Shown: positions 1 to 11,298, counted from the stretch's first letter. The stretch is 64,000 nt of DNA from Apiospora phragmitis (GCA_038363925.1 JAQQWL010000005.1:3286001-3350000), one strand, 5' to 3'. The notes: a model not told the origin generated them from the letters alone. Numbers and translations: made by a program.

Positions 1-653
1 GTAAAAGTGCCGGCGGGTGCCCTCCATACCAGAATCAGAGAAATGAGGCCCGTCCCGGATGCGGAATGTCCACGGAATGTCCCCAAGGAAGCCCCGCGGA
101 ATCAAGCGCTGTCGAGGACGGCACTTTGGGAGCCTGCCAGCCTGCACACAACGCCGTACCACTCAGTACAAGGTCACCTGATCATCCAACAACTTGTCGT
201 CACCCCCCATTCGTCTTATTGTGATCATCTCCAGTTCTTTGTACATGATCTTCAATGATTAACTTGGTTTTCAGCCTGCAGAACATCTTTGAGTAGATCA
301 TGATAGAAATGCGGATGTGATGCTCAGTAAGGCCCGAGGGGCACAGGTGGGTCGTCCGGGGGGGGGGGGGTCGGGTCTCAATTCTTTCTAGCGCCGAATC
401 GGCGAACAGTCATCGGCAAGCTGAGAATAGGAAATCAGCTCGGCTTCGGCCGCCTTACGGAAACGGTGTTCAGAATGCCGCATATAATACTTGCGGGGTG
501 TCTCCGAGCTTAGGGTTCATCTCCATAGAAGCCACCATCGTCAACCCGTGATATTACAAGAGCCTCATACTGAACGCAACGCTAGAATTGCGTGTTTCAC
601 AGCTTTTAATCATTGTCCAAGCTGTATCCTTAATGAGCCACTCCGCACGCACC
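1..653. other. upstream intergenic stretch
   Basis: No coding pattern recognised. It contains a run of 13 G at 358-370. The stretch next to 653 is the likely promoter and 5' leader of the acetyltransferase gene; no clear TATA box is visible. Confidence 0.5.
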
Positions 654-1516
654 ATGGAGCTACCGTTTCCAGTTCCCGCGTCGCTGGCACCGGGCTTTGT
701 CCTCTCCCCATGACCGCCGCAGACACGGACGCAGCCGCGGTCGTCTACTGCGAGTCCTTCAAGACGGATCCGGCGAACACCTACTGGTGGCCCAAAGATC
801 TGGCACCGCTGCTCGCGTGGTGCAGCGGCCGCATGCGGCTGAAGCTCCGCGATCCTCTGGTGCGCGTCTTCAAGATCACCGACACCGCGAACGGCGAAAT
901 GGTTGCCTTCGCGAGGTGGGATGTTCCCACGGGCTCCACCAGATTCGGCACATGGATCGGCGGGGAAAACGACAAGGTGGACGTCACGGCCCTGGTGGAG
1001 GGCGGCGATGGGACTGCAGCGGCAGTAGAGAAGCAGCCATTAACGGCAAGCGCTGATGCCGCGGCGCCGGCTCCGGGGGATTATCCGGAAGGGGGAACGT
1101 GGAAATTGCTGGGCGTTTCTTCTCGGCCTTGAATGCTTCCCAGAAGAAATGGAAGACAGATGATATGCTAGGTGAGTGTGTCAAGTCTATCCGCATGGCT
1201 TCCCCTTCCCCTTTCCCTCTACAAATGCAAACCTCGAGGCTAACGGGCGACAATAGGACTTTCACTGCTTTGTGTTTCGCCAAAATATTTCAGAAGAGGC
1301 ATTGCAATGGCTCTCCTGGCCCCCATGTTGGACATTGCCGATGCAGAGGGCCGGAAGACGTACTTGGAGGCTACCGCTGCTGGGAAGCCGCTATATGAGC
1401 GACTCGGCTTCCGCCTGGTCGAAGTGCTCGAGTTCAATTGGGATGAGCTAACCAAGGAACGGAACGGGCTCTACAAGAACTGGGTCATGATTAGGGATCC
1501 CGTGGCTCAGAAGTAA
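654..1516 (+). CDS. GNAT-family N-acetyltransferase, two single-base frameshifts
   Basis: Predicted GCN5-related acetyltransferase that would transfer an acetyl group from acetyl-CoA to an unknown small molecule or amine. The reading consists of an ATG at 654, a central block with a YCESF...YWWP N-terminal helix pattern, a beta-4/acetyl-CoA loop segment (LLCVSPKYFRRGIAMALL, equivalent to the V-x-P-x-(Q/R)-R-G-x-G/A motif), and a C-terminal YERLGF motif typical of the fold. One intron, 1172-1256 (gtgagt...aatag), splits a Gly codon. Two frame breaks are seen: at the CCCC run 707-710 and at the GGGGG run 1091-1095. In each, one extra base restores the frame, giving 260 codons in total. Alternatively translation starts at ATG 710. 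The family is clear; whether the gene is broken or the assembly has homopolymer errors is open. Confidence 0.75.
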
Positions 1517-1912
1517 AACAACAAGCCAGTTGGTTCATTACAGCGAGCCCCATGAGCCGGTATTAATAGGATTGCTGCTTCAAACTGGAGTGATAAAGAG
1601 ATCAAGGAAGGCGATGTGTTCAAATCACATAAGTGATGCGCTAGTGCTCTGTATTGACAAATAAAAAGGGTCATCATCAATAAGCAGGGCCAGGAACACC
1701 ATGCTTGCCCATCGATGTACCTGTCGACATTAAGGCTGATTGACTGAACCTAACTCAACAGAATGACTCAACTTTCCGAGTGGATTTATGAAATATCCCC
1801 AAACAAAACCGCATTTTACTAGTTTCCCAACTTCTTAGCTTAATGCCAACGACTCTCCTGAGTTTCCCCTCTTTACTAATAGGCAGTCAGTCTACTTGAA
1901 TATCCCATTGCA
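1517..1912. other. convergent intergenic spacer
   Basis: Lies between the 3' ends of the acetyltransferase (+) and the transporter (-). AT-rich 3'UTR-like sequence; nothing else recognised. Confidence 0.5.
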
Positions 1913-3571
1913 TCAAGCTTTGGCGTGCTCCACATTCTCGATCGTACCATCCTCACTAACGACCTTCTTCACCGCCCCGTCGGGCGCGACAGCCCTAAAC
2001 CCCGGCGCGCCGCCACCGTCGACGTCGCCGTCGTGCGCCAGCACCGCGACGCGGTCGCCAAAGGTGCTAGCGATCTCCTCGAGCGTCTTCTTGCGGGTCT
2101 CGGGGAAGTAGAAGTAGGCGACCGCGAGAAAAAACACGGTGCAGCCCACAAAGACGTAGTAGTAGTTCTCGCCGATGCGCGCGAAGGCGCTGGGGCCGGC
2201 CTCGGTGATGGCCACGTTGACGACGAAGTGCGAGCAGGCGGCGAGGCCCATGACGCGGCTGCGCAGCGCCATCGGCAGCACCTCGGCGCCGTACAGCCAG
2301 GTCGTGCTGTTGAGCATGCCGTAGTAGGTCACCACAAACAAGTAGATGCCGAGGATCGCGAACCCCTTCCCGACGCGGTTGTCCGTGTTCTGGAAGGCGC
2401 GCTGCATGACGGCGGCGTAGACCTCGACCACGATGATGCCGCCGAGCCCGGTCAGGATCATTTTGCGCCGCCCCCACTGGTCCGTCAGCCACTGCGTCGT
2501 GACGCAGTTGGCCACGAAGGCGACGGTGCCGTAGACGGCGGCCAGGGCCAGGATCGCGTGCCGGTCGATGCCGAGCGACTTGTACAGGATGGTCTGGTAG
2601 TACTGGATCACGTTGACGCCCGTCAGGCTCGTCATGGTCTGCACCGCGACCGAGGTCATGACGCGGTGCCGGTACAGCCGCCAGATCTCGGCGTACGACC
2701 GGATCTCGCGCGCCCTCTCGTACTCGATCTGCGCCTGCATGAGCGCGAACTCGTCGGCCACCTTGTCGGCGTCGCGCAGGTCCCGCCGGATGCGCGCGAA
2801 CTGCGCCCGCGCCTTCTCCGGCCGCCCGTTCCGGATCAGCTGCCGCGGCGAGTCCGGCATGAAGGTCGAGAGCCCGACGAACATGACGACGCCCCAGGGG
2901 ATCTGGATGCCCAAGGGAAGCCGCCACTGCGTCGCGCCGTAGGGGCGTAGGCGCACGCGAACCCGACCCAGTTGGACAGCATCGTCCCGAAGGCGATGCC
3001 GCAGCCCGAGATGCCGCCGATGAGGCCGCGCTGCTGGGGCGCCGCGATCTCGCTCAGGTAGATGGGCACGGTGCCCACCATGCCGCCGACGGCGTAGCCC
3101 GCCAGCACGCGCCCGGCCAGGAACATGCCCATGTTGACCGAGGCCGTCTGGATGATGGTCCCTGCCGTCACCACGGCGCACATGAGCTTCATGAACCCGA
3201 TGCGCCCCAGCCGGTCCCCGATGAAGGTCTGCGTCAGCGCCCCTGCCGCCTCGCCCGCGATGTACACCGCCACCACTGCGCCGGTGAGGCCATCGCATGG
3301 GTGGTCCATGTAGTCAATCCAGCTCTGGTGGGCGATGGCTGGCGCGTGGAAATTCCACTTAGCTTTCTTGTCTGGTGAGGGGTCGAGGCCGATCAACATG
3401 AACGAAACTTATCGTCAGGACTCACTTGTAGTGGCAATGCCAGTGTCAAATCCCTACTTCCAGTCTCAGTAAACCAAAGCTATGACTACTTGGATGATCG
3501 CCTGGACTTACGAAAAGAAGAGTGCCGATCGCCGCAAAGAGCGCGACACCTATCGTATACCAGTTCGCCAT
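1913..3571 (-). CDS. MFS sugar (hexose-type) transporter, one frameshift
   Basis: Proton-coupled sugar porter of the major facilitator superfamily, about 504 residues, expected in the plasma membrane with 12 membrane helices. Exons 3512-3571, 3426-3453 (28-nt microexon) and 1913-3338; introns 3454-3511 (58 bp) and 3339-3425 (87 bp). Family marks visible in order: N-terminal IGVALFAAIGTLLF joined by the microexon to GFDTGIATT; GDRLGR loop; GRVLAGYAVGG; PDSPRQL (variant of PESPR); LTGVNVIQYYQ in helix 7; GRRK loop; and the C-terminal FPETRKKTLEE signature. The frame breaks once, at the GGGG run 2942-2945 (plus strand), where the message needs five C; adding one base gives exactly 505 codons. 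Start chosen because the 20-residue first exon is typical of these porters. Substrate specificity cannot be read from the sequence. Confidence 0.88.
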
Positions 3572-5437
3572 GGTGTTTGTCAGATTTGTCCGGTCGCAAC
3601 GTAGATAGAGATGTGTGATTCTCGAATTGTCTTCTTTATTCATAGCACGGGAGCCTAATGGTTAAGACCAGTTACTGGCCAACCTTATCTTTTTCCCCGA
3701 GAAGGCGAGCCGGCTTGCCAGTCTCCCCTCCCCGACTTGACCTTGCAGCTGCTAGTGCAAGCTGCCAGCTTCCCCGAGCAGGCGAGTCAGGATCTGATTT
3801 GAGGGGAGCTGCCGCCCATTGACAGGTGCGGAGTGTGTTGATCAATTGCAGTATCGGGCGTTACGGCATGGTCCTATTGGGTCCTGAATGTAACACTCCT
3901 GTCCTCGAGGATCGCGGTCCCCGCCAATAATGGGGGGTACCCATGGGGTAGCCTGGGGCGGCAATTGAAAATTAGGGGGCTGCTCGGGGTAACTTTGTCT
4001 GGGGAAAACAAGAACCCACACTCCCGTTCAGTGCTTCCTTACCCAGTATGAAAATGAGTAGGCGCTATGAACACTAGTAGACAGTAAACTCATTGCATCC
4101 AACCAACCTGGGCAGAGCTGTGTTATACATGACTCGCGACGTCATATGTTTTGAATGTACGAGTAGTAGTCACAGGCTGTCCCTCACCACAGCTGCGCAC
4201 ATCCTTGAGTAAGTGGCACGTCATATCTTGACCGCCCAGTCACCATACATTTCCAGGAGTCTGATCTCGCCAATGAAAATGGACGTCGAACCCATTCGTC
4301 TGCAGCAACTTTAGAGAAACAAAGCGCCTCACTGCGGAGGCTGTCGTCCCCGTAATTTAGCAGAAAGGATAGTAGACTTTTGGAAAAGGGGGCTTGAAGA
4401 GCTACAATATCACGCTATTCAGTCACAGGATAATCGGCTTCAAGGGCCGTCTTGGGGGATATACTGTAGCAGTATGTTGTTTTCTCCGTTACGTTCCATG
4501 AGACGGGGGAAGAGCCCCTGGCGTGTTTAGTCATATCGTCCGACTGCAGCGCTCTCCAAGGTAGTTGTGGCCTTCAAGTGGGCCTCTCTCCATTCCTCAG
4601 CTCCTCGTCATCATCTGAAGCAACGGTCATCTAAGGCTTGGAGTTGGCCAACCCGCAGTCGGCCTCATGGAAACATCCCTTTCCAGAGAAGAAGAGCCGG
4701 AATACGAATCCGCCAAGATCCGCGGCGATCAGTCATGCAAGCTCCAAAACCTTCGGTAGGCGAGGCAAATCTTATTGGAGTTAGTGTCGGGGACTACTGC
4801 CAGCATGAACGCCCAGATGCCGCCCGTGCTGCGGACAAACGACTAGTTGGCGGTGGCCGCGGCCTGCTTCGACTCTGGGACGGGGGCCTGGAAGTAAACT
4901 CCGGTACTTGTACATCTCTACATAGTCAAATCTGCAATAACGCCTCTCGATGATGACCATGAACAGCATTCTAGACACCATTGGAATGACTACAGTTAAG
5001 TATTGCCCACGTTTCCTCGTGGATATCAAGTCGGCTGAGCTGTTCTCCCGTCTAAGTCAATGCCTCGATCCCGTACCTCGCACATCGCAACTGGCAATAA
5101 GTATCTCGCTTTTGAGTGCGAAGGGGCAGATCGCCAAGAGCGTGGGCCATTGCCGGCTAAAGTTGTTATAAAGCTGGCCAAACAACGGTAGAACGGCGTC
5201 ACTTTCAGCAGAAATTGGTTACTATTATCACCACACTTTAGGACCAACAAACCTTGGGGTTGGAACCGAAATATCAGCTTCCTGTATTAGGAAAACTGGG
5301 TGGAATACTTTAGCACTTCTCTCATTGTATGAGGTGTCCGCGAAGGAAAACCCCTGGAGGAAAGCCCCTAAAGATGCCACTTAGTAACCGTGAGGTGAGA
5401 ATAGAACAATGTGGAATTTACCTCGTCACTTGTGAAT
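3572..5437. other. intergenic stretch with little recognisable content
   Basis: Promoter region of the sugar transporter next to 3571, then about 1.8 kb without a convincing gene. The only coding-like signal is a decayed transporter fragment around 4781-5029, listed separately. The open frames in 4567-5250 are short, overlap each other on both strands and show no domain. Confidence 0.5.
4781..5029 (-). pseudogene. possible relic of an MFS efflux transporter
   Basis: Read on the minus strand, a stretch near 4790-4900 gives a phrase with QAPVPESKQAAATAN followed by a stop and then SFVRSTGGIWAF. This resembles the helix-10/11 region of fungal 14-helix drug-efflux MFS proteins (FQAPVP...A..FxRxxGxxWG). 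The preceding ORF in another frame contains a weak TRKRGQY pattern, similar to the loop before helix 10 (RTGxY). The remainder is not recognisable. It is at best a degenerate fragment; chance similarity is possible. Confidence 0.25.
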
Positions 5438-5439
5438 TA
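5438..5439. other. TA target-site duplication, left
   Basis: The TA dinucleotide directly before the inverted repeat at 5440 is matched by TA at 7444-7445. TA duplication is the hallmark of Tc1/mariner/pogo-type insertion. Confidence 0.8.
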
Positions 5440-7443
5440 AGCCAGCTGACGGTGCTACGGTCACCCCATGCAACGGCGACCCCTAAATTTAGATAGCCCT
5501 TAATAGCACCACATATAAATCAGTATATAAACTAGTTAGTTTTTAATTTATAATTAATTAAATAATATTATCGTCTTCTTTTTCTTTTCCTCTTTTTAAT
5601 AGGCCGTAAACTTAACGAGTTAATATTATAGCACGCGATTTAAAATATTATAAATAGCTCGTTAATAAAATAAGCCGCCGAGAAGCATAATATCCTTAAA
5701 ATAATTCTAAGGGCTCGGATTTACGGCCGCAAAACTATAAAATAACGAAATAAGTCTTTCTAAGCTTTAATAATAGCGGAAAAGTCTTAGATCGTAACTT
5801 AGTACTTTACGTAATATAATTTAAGCTGCTCACCGGCGTATATTATTTTTTAAATATTCGCTTAATAAATTTTTTAAATTAACGAAATTAATATAATACT
5901 CGGTAAATATTAAGTTAAAAGATTTATTACTCGCTATTTATTTATTAATATTATTTTTTTTTAAAAGGATAGATTTTTTAAAGCTTAACGTAACTTCCGT
6001 AGAAAAAATTATCGAGTTTTTCGAACGGCTTAATAATCTTATTCTAAAATTAATCCTTCCGGAGTTTCGGTTTAACGTCGACGAGATCGGTAATTAATTT
6101 AATTATAAAACGAATATAATAGTTATTTGTAACGAATGCTATCTGGGTTCCAAAAGAAACCTAGTAAGACGTACTAGGGTTTATGTTAGAACCTAGATAG
6201 CATTCGTTACATTATTAAACTTGTTAGAATAAAGAGAATACTAGTTATAGACTCTTTTAACCGAGAATGAGCTTCTATGGTCGAATATAATAACGTTTTA
6301 AGCCGAGCCTTACCTCTTCTTATTATATTTAAGGGTTAATAGGTCTAGTAGTAATAGTTTCCGGAGAAGGACTCGCTAACGGATGCCATGGAGGATTAAG
6401 TTTTTACAGCATCCCTTAAAGGCTGGATTAATAAGGAGCTAGCCTTAGTATAGTTAAATAAGGTCTTTATCTCTTATATAAAGCTTTAAAACGAGGACTA
6501 ATAGCGGCTTATTATTTTAAATAGCTACGCTAGTTATATAAGCGAGGACTTTATTATAATATACTTAAAGTATAAGATATAGCTTTTCTTTTTTCCGGCA
6601 TACTCGTTATACTTATTATAACCCCTAGATTTTAATCTTTTTAATATATTAAAGGATATTTATTACTAAAAAATAACCCTATATTATATAAGGCTTAATA
6701 ATATAATTATAAATAAGAGGGACTTCTTTCGATATTACGAGCTAGTTAAAAAGTTTATTTTTCGGCCGTATATAATAATTAGCGGCTAAGCCGTAACTAA
6801 TATATTCCCTCGCGATATTAATAAGCTCTTTAATAGCTAGAACCGGAGGATAAAAAACTAAGTAAAGGCAGAATTATTTAAGCCTCCCCTCGACGTTTCC
6901 GATAAATAATTCTCTTTTATAGCGTTATTAATACTTATAACTAGCCGCTAAATTAAAGAGTTAGCGGATACGCTTAATAGTAATGATACTATTTTCGATG
7001 GCGCGACGCGCCGGGTTTTATTCCGGAAGCTTTAAAAGAATCTAGATACTTTAAACGACTAAATCGGCCAATTAGAGTACGAGAAGTTACTTTTAAAAAG
7101 TAATCTAGAGAAAAAAAGAGGTAAAAAAAGGAAAAGAGTAATACCTAACCCTAACTAGAAGTTTACGCGTATACGAGATGCCATGGCAGTTAAGAGGGAG
7201 ATGAATGGCGTTGCACTAGAACCCCAGGCTGTCACTCCATCGTCGGCGCCGGAAGCCGTTGTAATTGAATCTGACTCTGAATCTGAGATTAAGAGTGTTA
7301 TAGAAGCGTTTCGGGACTAAAACGGTGTTTTTAGGATTTTGTGTTAATTTTTAATTAAATTATTCGTATTATTATTATATAGTATTATTATTAGTTTTTA
7401 GGGTCGCCGTTGTATGGGGTGACCGTAGCACCGTTAGCTGGCT
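5440..7443 (+). mobile_element. Fot/pogo-type DNA transposon, RIP-mutated
   Basis: Both ends carry an inverted repeat of about 47 bp beginning AGCCAGCTRACGGTGCTACG and continuing through GTCACCCC, with only a few mismatches, flanked by TA duplications. The interior is AT-rich and full of stops, as expected after repeat-induced point mutation (C to T on either strand). On the plus strand around 6510-6660 the relic DDE transposase can still be followed: a degraded DGHxSH motif (now NSYASY), then a relic of LPAxSSxxLQPLD and FSPLK. The last part of the ORF, about 7156-7320, is not AT-rich and reads openly to a TAA at 7318-7320, ending in an acidic Ser/Asp/Glu tail. Without the 84-bp MITE and its target duplication the element is about 1.9 kb, the usual size of Fot1-like elements. 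No intact transposase remains. Confidence 0.88.
6128..6211. mobile_element. MITE, 84 bp, inserted in the Fot-like element
   Basis: A near-perfect palindrome-like unit: 23-bp terminal inverted repeats starting TGTAACGAATGCTATCT, with one mismatch between arms, around a 38-bp centre. It is flanked by a 5-bp direct repeat TTATT at 6123-6127 and 6212-6216, taken as the target duplication. Too short to code for anything, so it must have been moved in trans. Its sequence is much less AT-skewed than the transposon around it. Confidence 0.75.
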
Positions 7444-7882
7444 TACGAATTAAAGGTAGGATTAATATATCTCATTAATATTCATATAATTTACTATAAC
7501 GAGCATATTAGTGAACTCGAAGTACCCATACCCTTGACCCAGCCTTCCTGTTCTGCGATTTATACTCAAGCAAATACCTATTCATTTCTTTGTGAGCCAT
7601 GTGATGTGCTAACCTCTCATTAGCAATCGCAGTGCTTTACGCATCGCCCGCAATCCTTGCAAATGCCATTGCCACCACGTTTGCAACCTGATTAGTGTAG
7701 GTTCGCTTTTAGATTAAAACTGGACGCCCGAGACTTTTGTGATTAACACAGAATCCAATATTTCGTGCTTTGTGGTATTCGTGAATAATACAGCTCCAGC
7801 AGAATTGCAAAAGGGTATTCTGAAGGATACGGCTAGAGTGAAAATGACAAGCCTGGGGAAATAGCAATTCTCCCTCCCTCCC
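7444..7882. other. intergenic stretch
   Basis: Right TA duplication of the Fot-like element at 7444-7445, then about 435 bp of single-copy-looking sequence up to the 3' end of the SDR gene. No gene recognised. Confidence 0.5.
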
Positions 7883-8650
7883 TCACGCCGGAGGTGAAAC
7901 CCCCGAAACCCCCTTCAACAGCTCCACCAGCCGATTCTGCGCCGCCTCGTCCCCCGCCCCAGCCTTGGGCGCCTTGACCCGACTATCCCGCCAGTACTGG
8001 CCCGACCCCGCCTCCTTCACCGCCGGCGCTGTCCCCTCCGTCAGCAGGACGTACGTAGCGACCGACTTCTCGATGTCGTCCGGGGCGCCCGCCCCGCCCA
8101 TCTTGGTCGGCACCCAGCCCGGGTCCGTGCTGCTGCAGTCGACCTTGCCCTGGCCGCCGTTGTTCAGGTGCCGCGCGAACCATTTCGCCAACATGATGTT
8201 GTGCAGCTTCGTGTCGCCGTACCCGGACCCCTCGACATCCCGCAGCGACGCGTCGCCGCCCTGGTGCATGCTGCTACTAAGAAAGACGTAGCGCTTAGGC
8301 GGCGGGTCGACAAGGCAGGTCAACATATACGGCGCGAGCGTGTTGACGGCGAACATCTCATTCCCTCCCCCAGCAGCCGCACCCGGGCGGCGCGTCATGA
8401 TGCCCGCGTTATGGATAATGGCGTCCCAGGGCCCCTTCTCGTTGAGCTGACTTGCGAGCCGTTTGGTCTCGTCGGCGGACGCCAAGTCGGCGACCAGCAC
8501 GTCCTTGGCCTCTGGACAGCCGCGGCGGGCGTCCTGGGCGCGAGAGTCGTTGCGCGCGTGCAGGTAGACGGCGTGGCCGCGCTTGGCGAGGGCCTGGGCC
8601 GACAGCAGGCCGAGGCCGTCGGAGGAGCCGGTGATGAAGATCTTGGACAT
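7883..8650 (-). CDS. short-chain dehydrogenase/reductase (SDR)
   Basis: Single-exon NAD(P)-dependent oxidoreductase of 255 residues, the normal size for a classical SDR. The Rossmann nucleotide-binding motif TGSSDGLG lies at about residues 7-14, followed by the ADLAS strand end (about residues 54-58), the NAG motif (IIHNAGIM, about residues 79-86), the catalytic Ser in FLSSSMHQGG and the YxxxK pair in YGDTKLHN. After the active site comes DPGWVPTKMGG, the PG motif that shapes the cofactor pocket. All catalytic residues are present and the frame is clean. The substrate is unknown; similar fungal proteins act on small ketones or aldehydes. ATG at 8650 fits because the Rossmann strand begins three residues later. 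The gene stands alone, divergent from nothing obvious. Confidence 0.9.
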   Translation of the reverse strand: MSKIFITGSSDGLGLLSAQALAKRGHAVYLHARNDSRAQDARRGCPEAKDVLVADLASADETKRLASQLNEKGPWDAIIHNAGIMTRRPGAAAGGGNEMFAVNTLAPYMLTCLVDPPPKRYVFLSSSMHQGGDASLRDVEGSGYGDTKLHNIMLAKWFARHLNNGGQGKVDCSSTDPGWVPTKMGGAGAPDDIEKSVATYVLLTEGTAPAVKEAGSGQYWRDSRVKAPKAGAGDEAAQNRLVELLKGVSGVSPPA

Positions 8651-9205
8651 ATTCTCTCTTCGAGGATACTCGACGGATCACGATGCGTTTTATTTCTTCC
8701 CGGTTTTGGTTCTGATGTCTTTCTCTTGAATATGGAACCAACAGTGTTAATGCTTTTTTGCCGCATGTGCACTTTGCTCAGTCGCATTATGGATCACGAA
8801 ACAGCGATGACGTCATCGAACTCGAGTCATGAACGTCTAATTAGGGCTAGGTAAGGACAATTTTAGTACCTGAACGCGGCATCATCGGATATTTCAAGAC
8901 TCAAGGAGCTACTGTAGACCGGAAAGTTACTGAAGTGCATACCAACCTGTCTCTGTAAGTTGTGGATGATTGTATGCGCTATTCGTTGACTTCCCCAGGT
9001 TCTCCGTTCTCCGTGCCTATTCCGAGATGAAAGTGGGCTACGGATTTCTGAACCTGAATACATCAGACCTTTTCATCATCAATGCCGACAAAATGGCAAT
9101 TAACCAGGCTCCCAAAACGAAAGGATTTAGCTAGAGTCATACCTACACTCATCCTTCCCTGCCAGCAGGGAGAAACCATGTCTTGAATGTTCCTCTTCCT
9201 CCTAC
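8651..9205. other. intergenic stretch
   Basis: Promoter side of the SDR gene and 3' side of the F-box gene. Short ORFs here show no domain or codon pattern; no RNA gene seen. Confidence 0.5.
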
Positions 9206-11298
9206 CTAATCATCGGGATACTCCTCCTTGAGGTTACTGACAAAGACATGGCCCTCCGTGTCCCAGCGCTTGAAATAACGGCCCGCAATCTTCGTAATGA
9301 TATCACCCGTCGGCTCCCTCGTCAACTTCAAGATGTTCTCCTGTGCCACGTATCGCGAATTCCGGTGCGTATCACTGTAGGTTTGGGAATATGGTATCAG
9401 CAAAACAATGTGCTCCTCCCCCAGTACATGTGTCGAACGCGTTAGTGGAACCCAACTAATGCGAATATTAATGGCCTTGATATACTCAGTGCGACCACAC
9501 ATATATGCAATGCGTGGAAAGAGGGTGGCAGGGATGAAACGGGAGAAGGGGGGAAAGGGTAGATAGAGGAGAGAACCAGAAGATAACATACATGATATGA
9601 TAGAATGGCTGATGGCGTCCATCTTCGAGATCGTCGACGCGCATCTGTTGAATCCACGCCTCAGGCATCTTGCACGTCTCGTCCCATCCGGTGATGATGC
9701 CCTCGTACTGGTACCGCCGGTGCTCAAAGTACTGCCCCACGCGGTACTTGACAATCGGCATCGTATCGGAGCCGTCGTCGGCGAGTCGACTTTTGGGCAT
9801 CCGGGGTTGGTCGTCAGCCTCTCTGAACGCGGCGATCTCCAAACTTGGGTCCATTGGGTGCAGAGGCTGCTGTGGCTCCTGACTGCCACTGCTGCCCTCG
9901 CCGCCCTCGCCGTCGTTGATGTCAACGCCATCACCACCACCACTACTACCGCCGCGAGGGAACAAGGAAGCATACAGTTTCTCCGCCAATCCGATCTCCT
10001 GGGGAAAGTGCCGCAGCAGCCGCTCCAGCAGCGGCGTCGCGTAGACACGGCTCTGCTCAAGCGCGTCATTGCGCGTGCGGTGCCCGTCGCCCAGCAGCAC
10101 CGCGTTCCAGAGCCCGACGTAGGTGTACGTTTCATAGGCCAACGGGCCGCCCGTCTCGTGGAACGCGCTCTGGGCCGAGCGCAAGATATTGTGGCCGGCG
10201 CGGCGCGGCGCCTCGGTGACCGACGTGGGGCCCATGAGGGCCGCCACCTGCCCCGCGGGGAGCCGTCGGTCCCACAAACCGCGGGCCAGGTCGGTGGCGG
10301 CGACCTCGTTGGCGCTGTTGAAGGGGTCCAGGTACATGCGCAGCCCGGGGGCGACGGAGCTCCCGGTGGTGGGCCGGCGGAGGCTGTCACCGACGATGTA
10401 TTGTGGGAGGTCGACTACGGCGTACACGTGCCCGGATAGTTGGACGGCTGCGCTGATATGCCATGGCGCTGGGCGACGGCGCAGTAGATGGCCACGCTCT
10501 GCAGTGGCAGGCTGGTGTGCGGCGGCTCGAAAAGTGCCATCGAAAGGAAGTTGTTCCTCAAGTCGTGATATGCTGCATGGTCGGGATTGCCGAGCAAGTT
10601 TCTCTCCCGGAGAAACTCTAGGATCTTCAACGCCTTCTTTCTCGTACCATAGTCTTTCCATTCCTCTTGCCCATAGTGCCTCCGTATGTCTTCGGATATT
10701 TTGTCGAGTTCTTCGTGAATAGCCTCAAGATCGCCCCATTTCCCGTTCAGCACAATAGGTCATAGGCACCAAGGGCATCTACGAGCGACACCTTGGCGTC
10801 ATCCTCCGCCAATCGAGTCCAGGTATCGATTGCCATCGTGCGGTGTATCAAGTCCAAAATGGCGCTGGCATAGAATCGTCCGGCGAGAACATCGTCAGCT
10901 TCGTCGGGCGTCTCGTCCCGCCATCGAAGCAGCAGATCCTTGGCGTCGTACCCGAGGGCAGCGACCCTTTCCATTCTCCGGATGCGTCCCTGTTATGTCC
11001 GCAGCAGATCCTCTAATAGGGTCGTCGCCTTCTTGTCCGTAGCCTGGCGCGTCTCAGACAGTTTCCGCCATGGCACATCGAGTGGGAATTGCGTGATGAG
11101 GTTCGGTCGGTAGTTTGGGGCACGCCCGTATCGCCAATCAGACAGGCAGCGCCGTTGCCATCGCAAAGACTCGCCAACGATGCGGTTGTGGCGTTCGTTC
11201 GTGAGGGAGAACGCCAGGGCCTCCGCGGGTGGGAGATTGGATGCGACCGACAGCAGGAGCTCGTCAGGTAGGCGATCGAGGGGTTGTTCGGTCGCCAT
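9206..11298 (-). pseudogene. F-box protein with YccV-like domain (FBXO21 type), interrupted
   Basis: Likely substrate adaptor of an SCF ubiquitin ligase. Order of parts: F-box from the start (LDRLPDELLLSVASNLPP); an alpha-helical middle region with GRIRRMERVAALGYDAKD and an SirB1/transglutaminase-like segment (LGNPDHAAYHDLRNNFLS, then VAIYCAVAQRHG); and a C-terminal hemimethylated-DNA-binding YccV-like fold (KYRVGQYFEHRRYQYEGIITGWD ... RYVAQENI). This order is that of the FBXO21 family. One intron, 9456-9591 (gtatgt...attag). Three lesions: an in-frame TAA where homologous context continues directly (about 11000), a missing base near 10754 (AA run, plus strand) and a missing base in the CCC run at 10431-10433. 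With both bases restored the length is 653 codons. A CAA to TAA change would be a RIP-type transition. Start ATG 11298 chosen because the F-box begins eight residues later. Confidence 0.8.

Noticed and set aside
1925..2950. Long plus-strand ORF of 341 codons
   Set aside because: Exact antisense shadow of the sugar transporter in GC-rich sequence; its translation is repetitive Asp/Arg/His-rich text without a domain.
3650..3700. tRNA-like phrase with CCTAATGGTTAAGACC
   Set aside because: Resembles an A-box only; no matching B-box (GGTTCGAxxC) or acceptor stem at the right distance.
4567..4953. 128-codon plus-strand ORF as a gene
   Set aside because: No domain, overlaps an equally weak minus-strand signal, and the frame composition looks random.
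9597..10439. Plus-strand ORF of 280 codons
   Set aside because: Antisense to the F-box/YccV gene, no domain; produced by GC-rich codon usage on the other strand.
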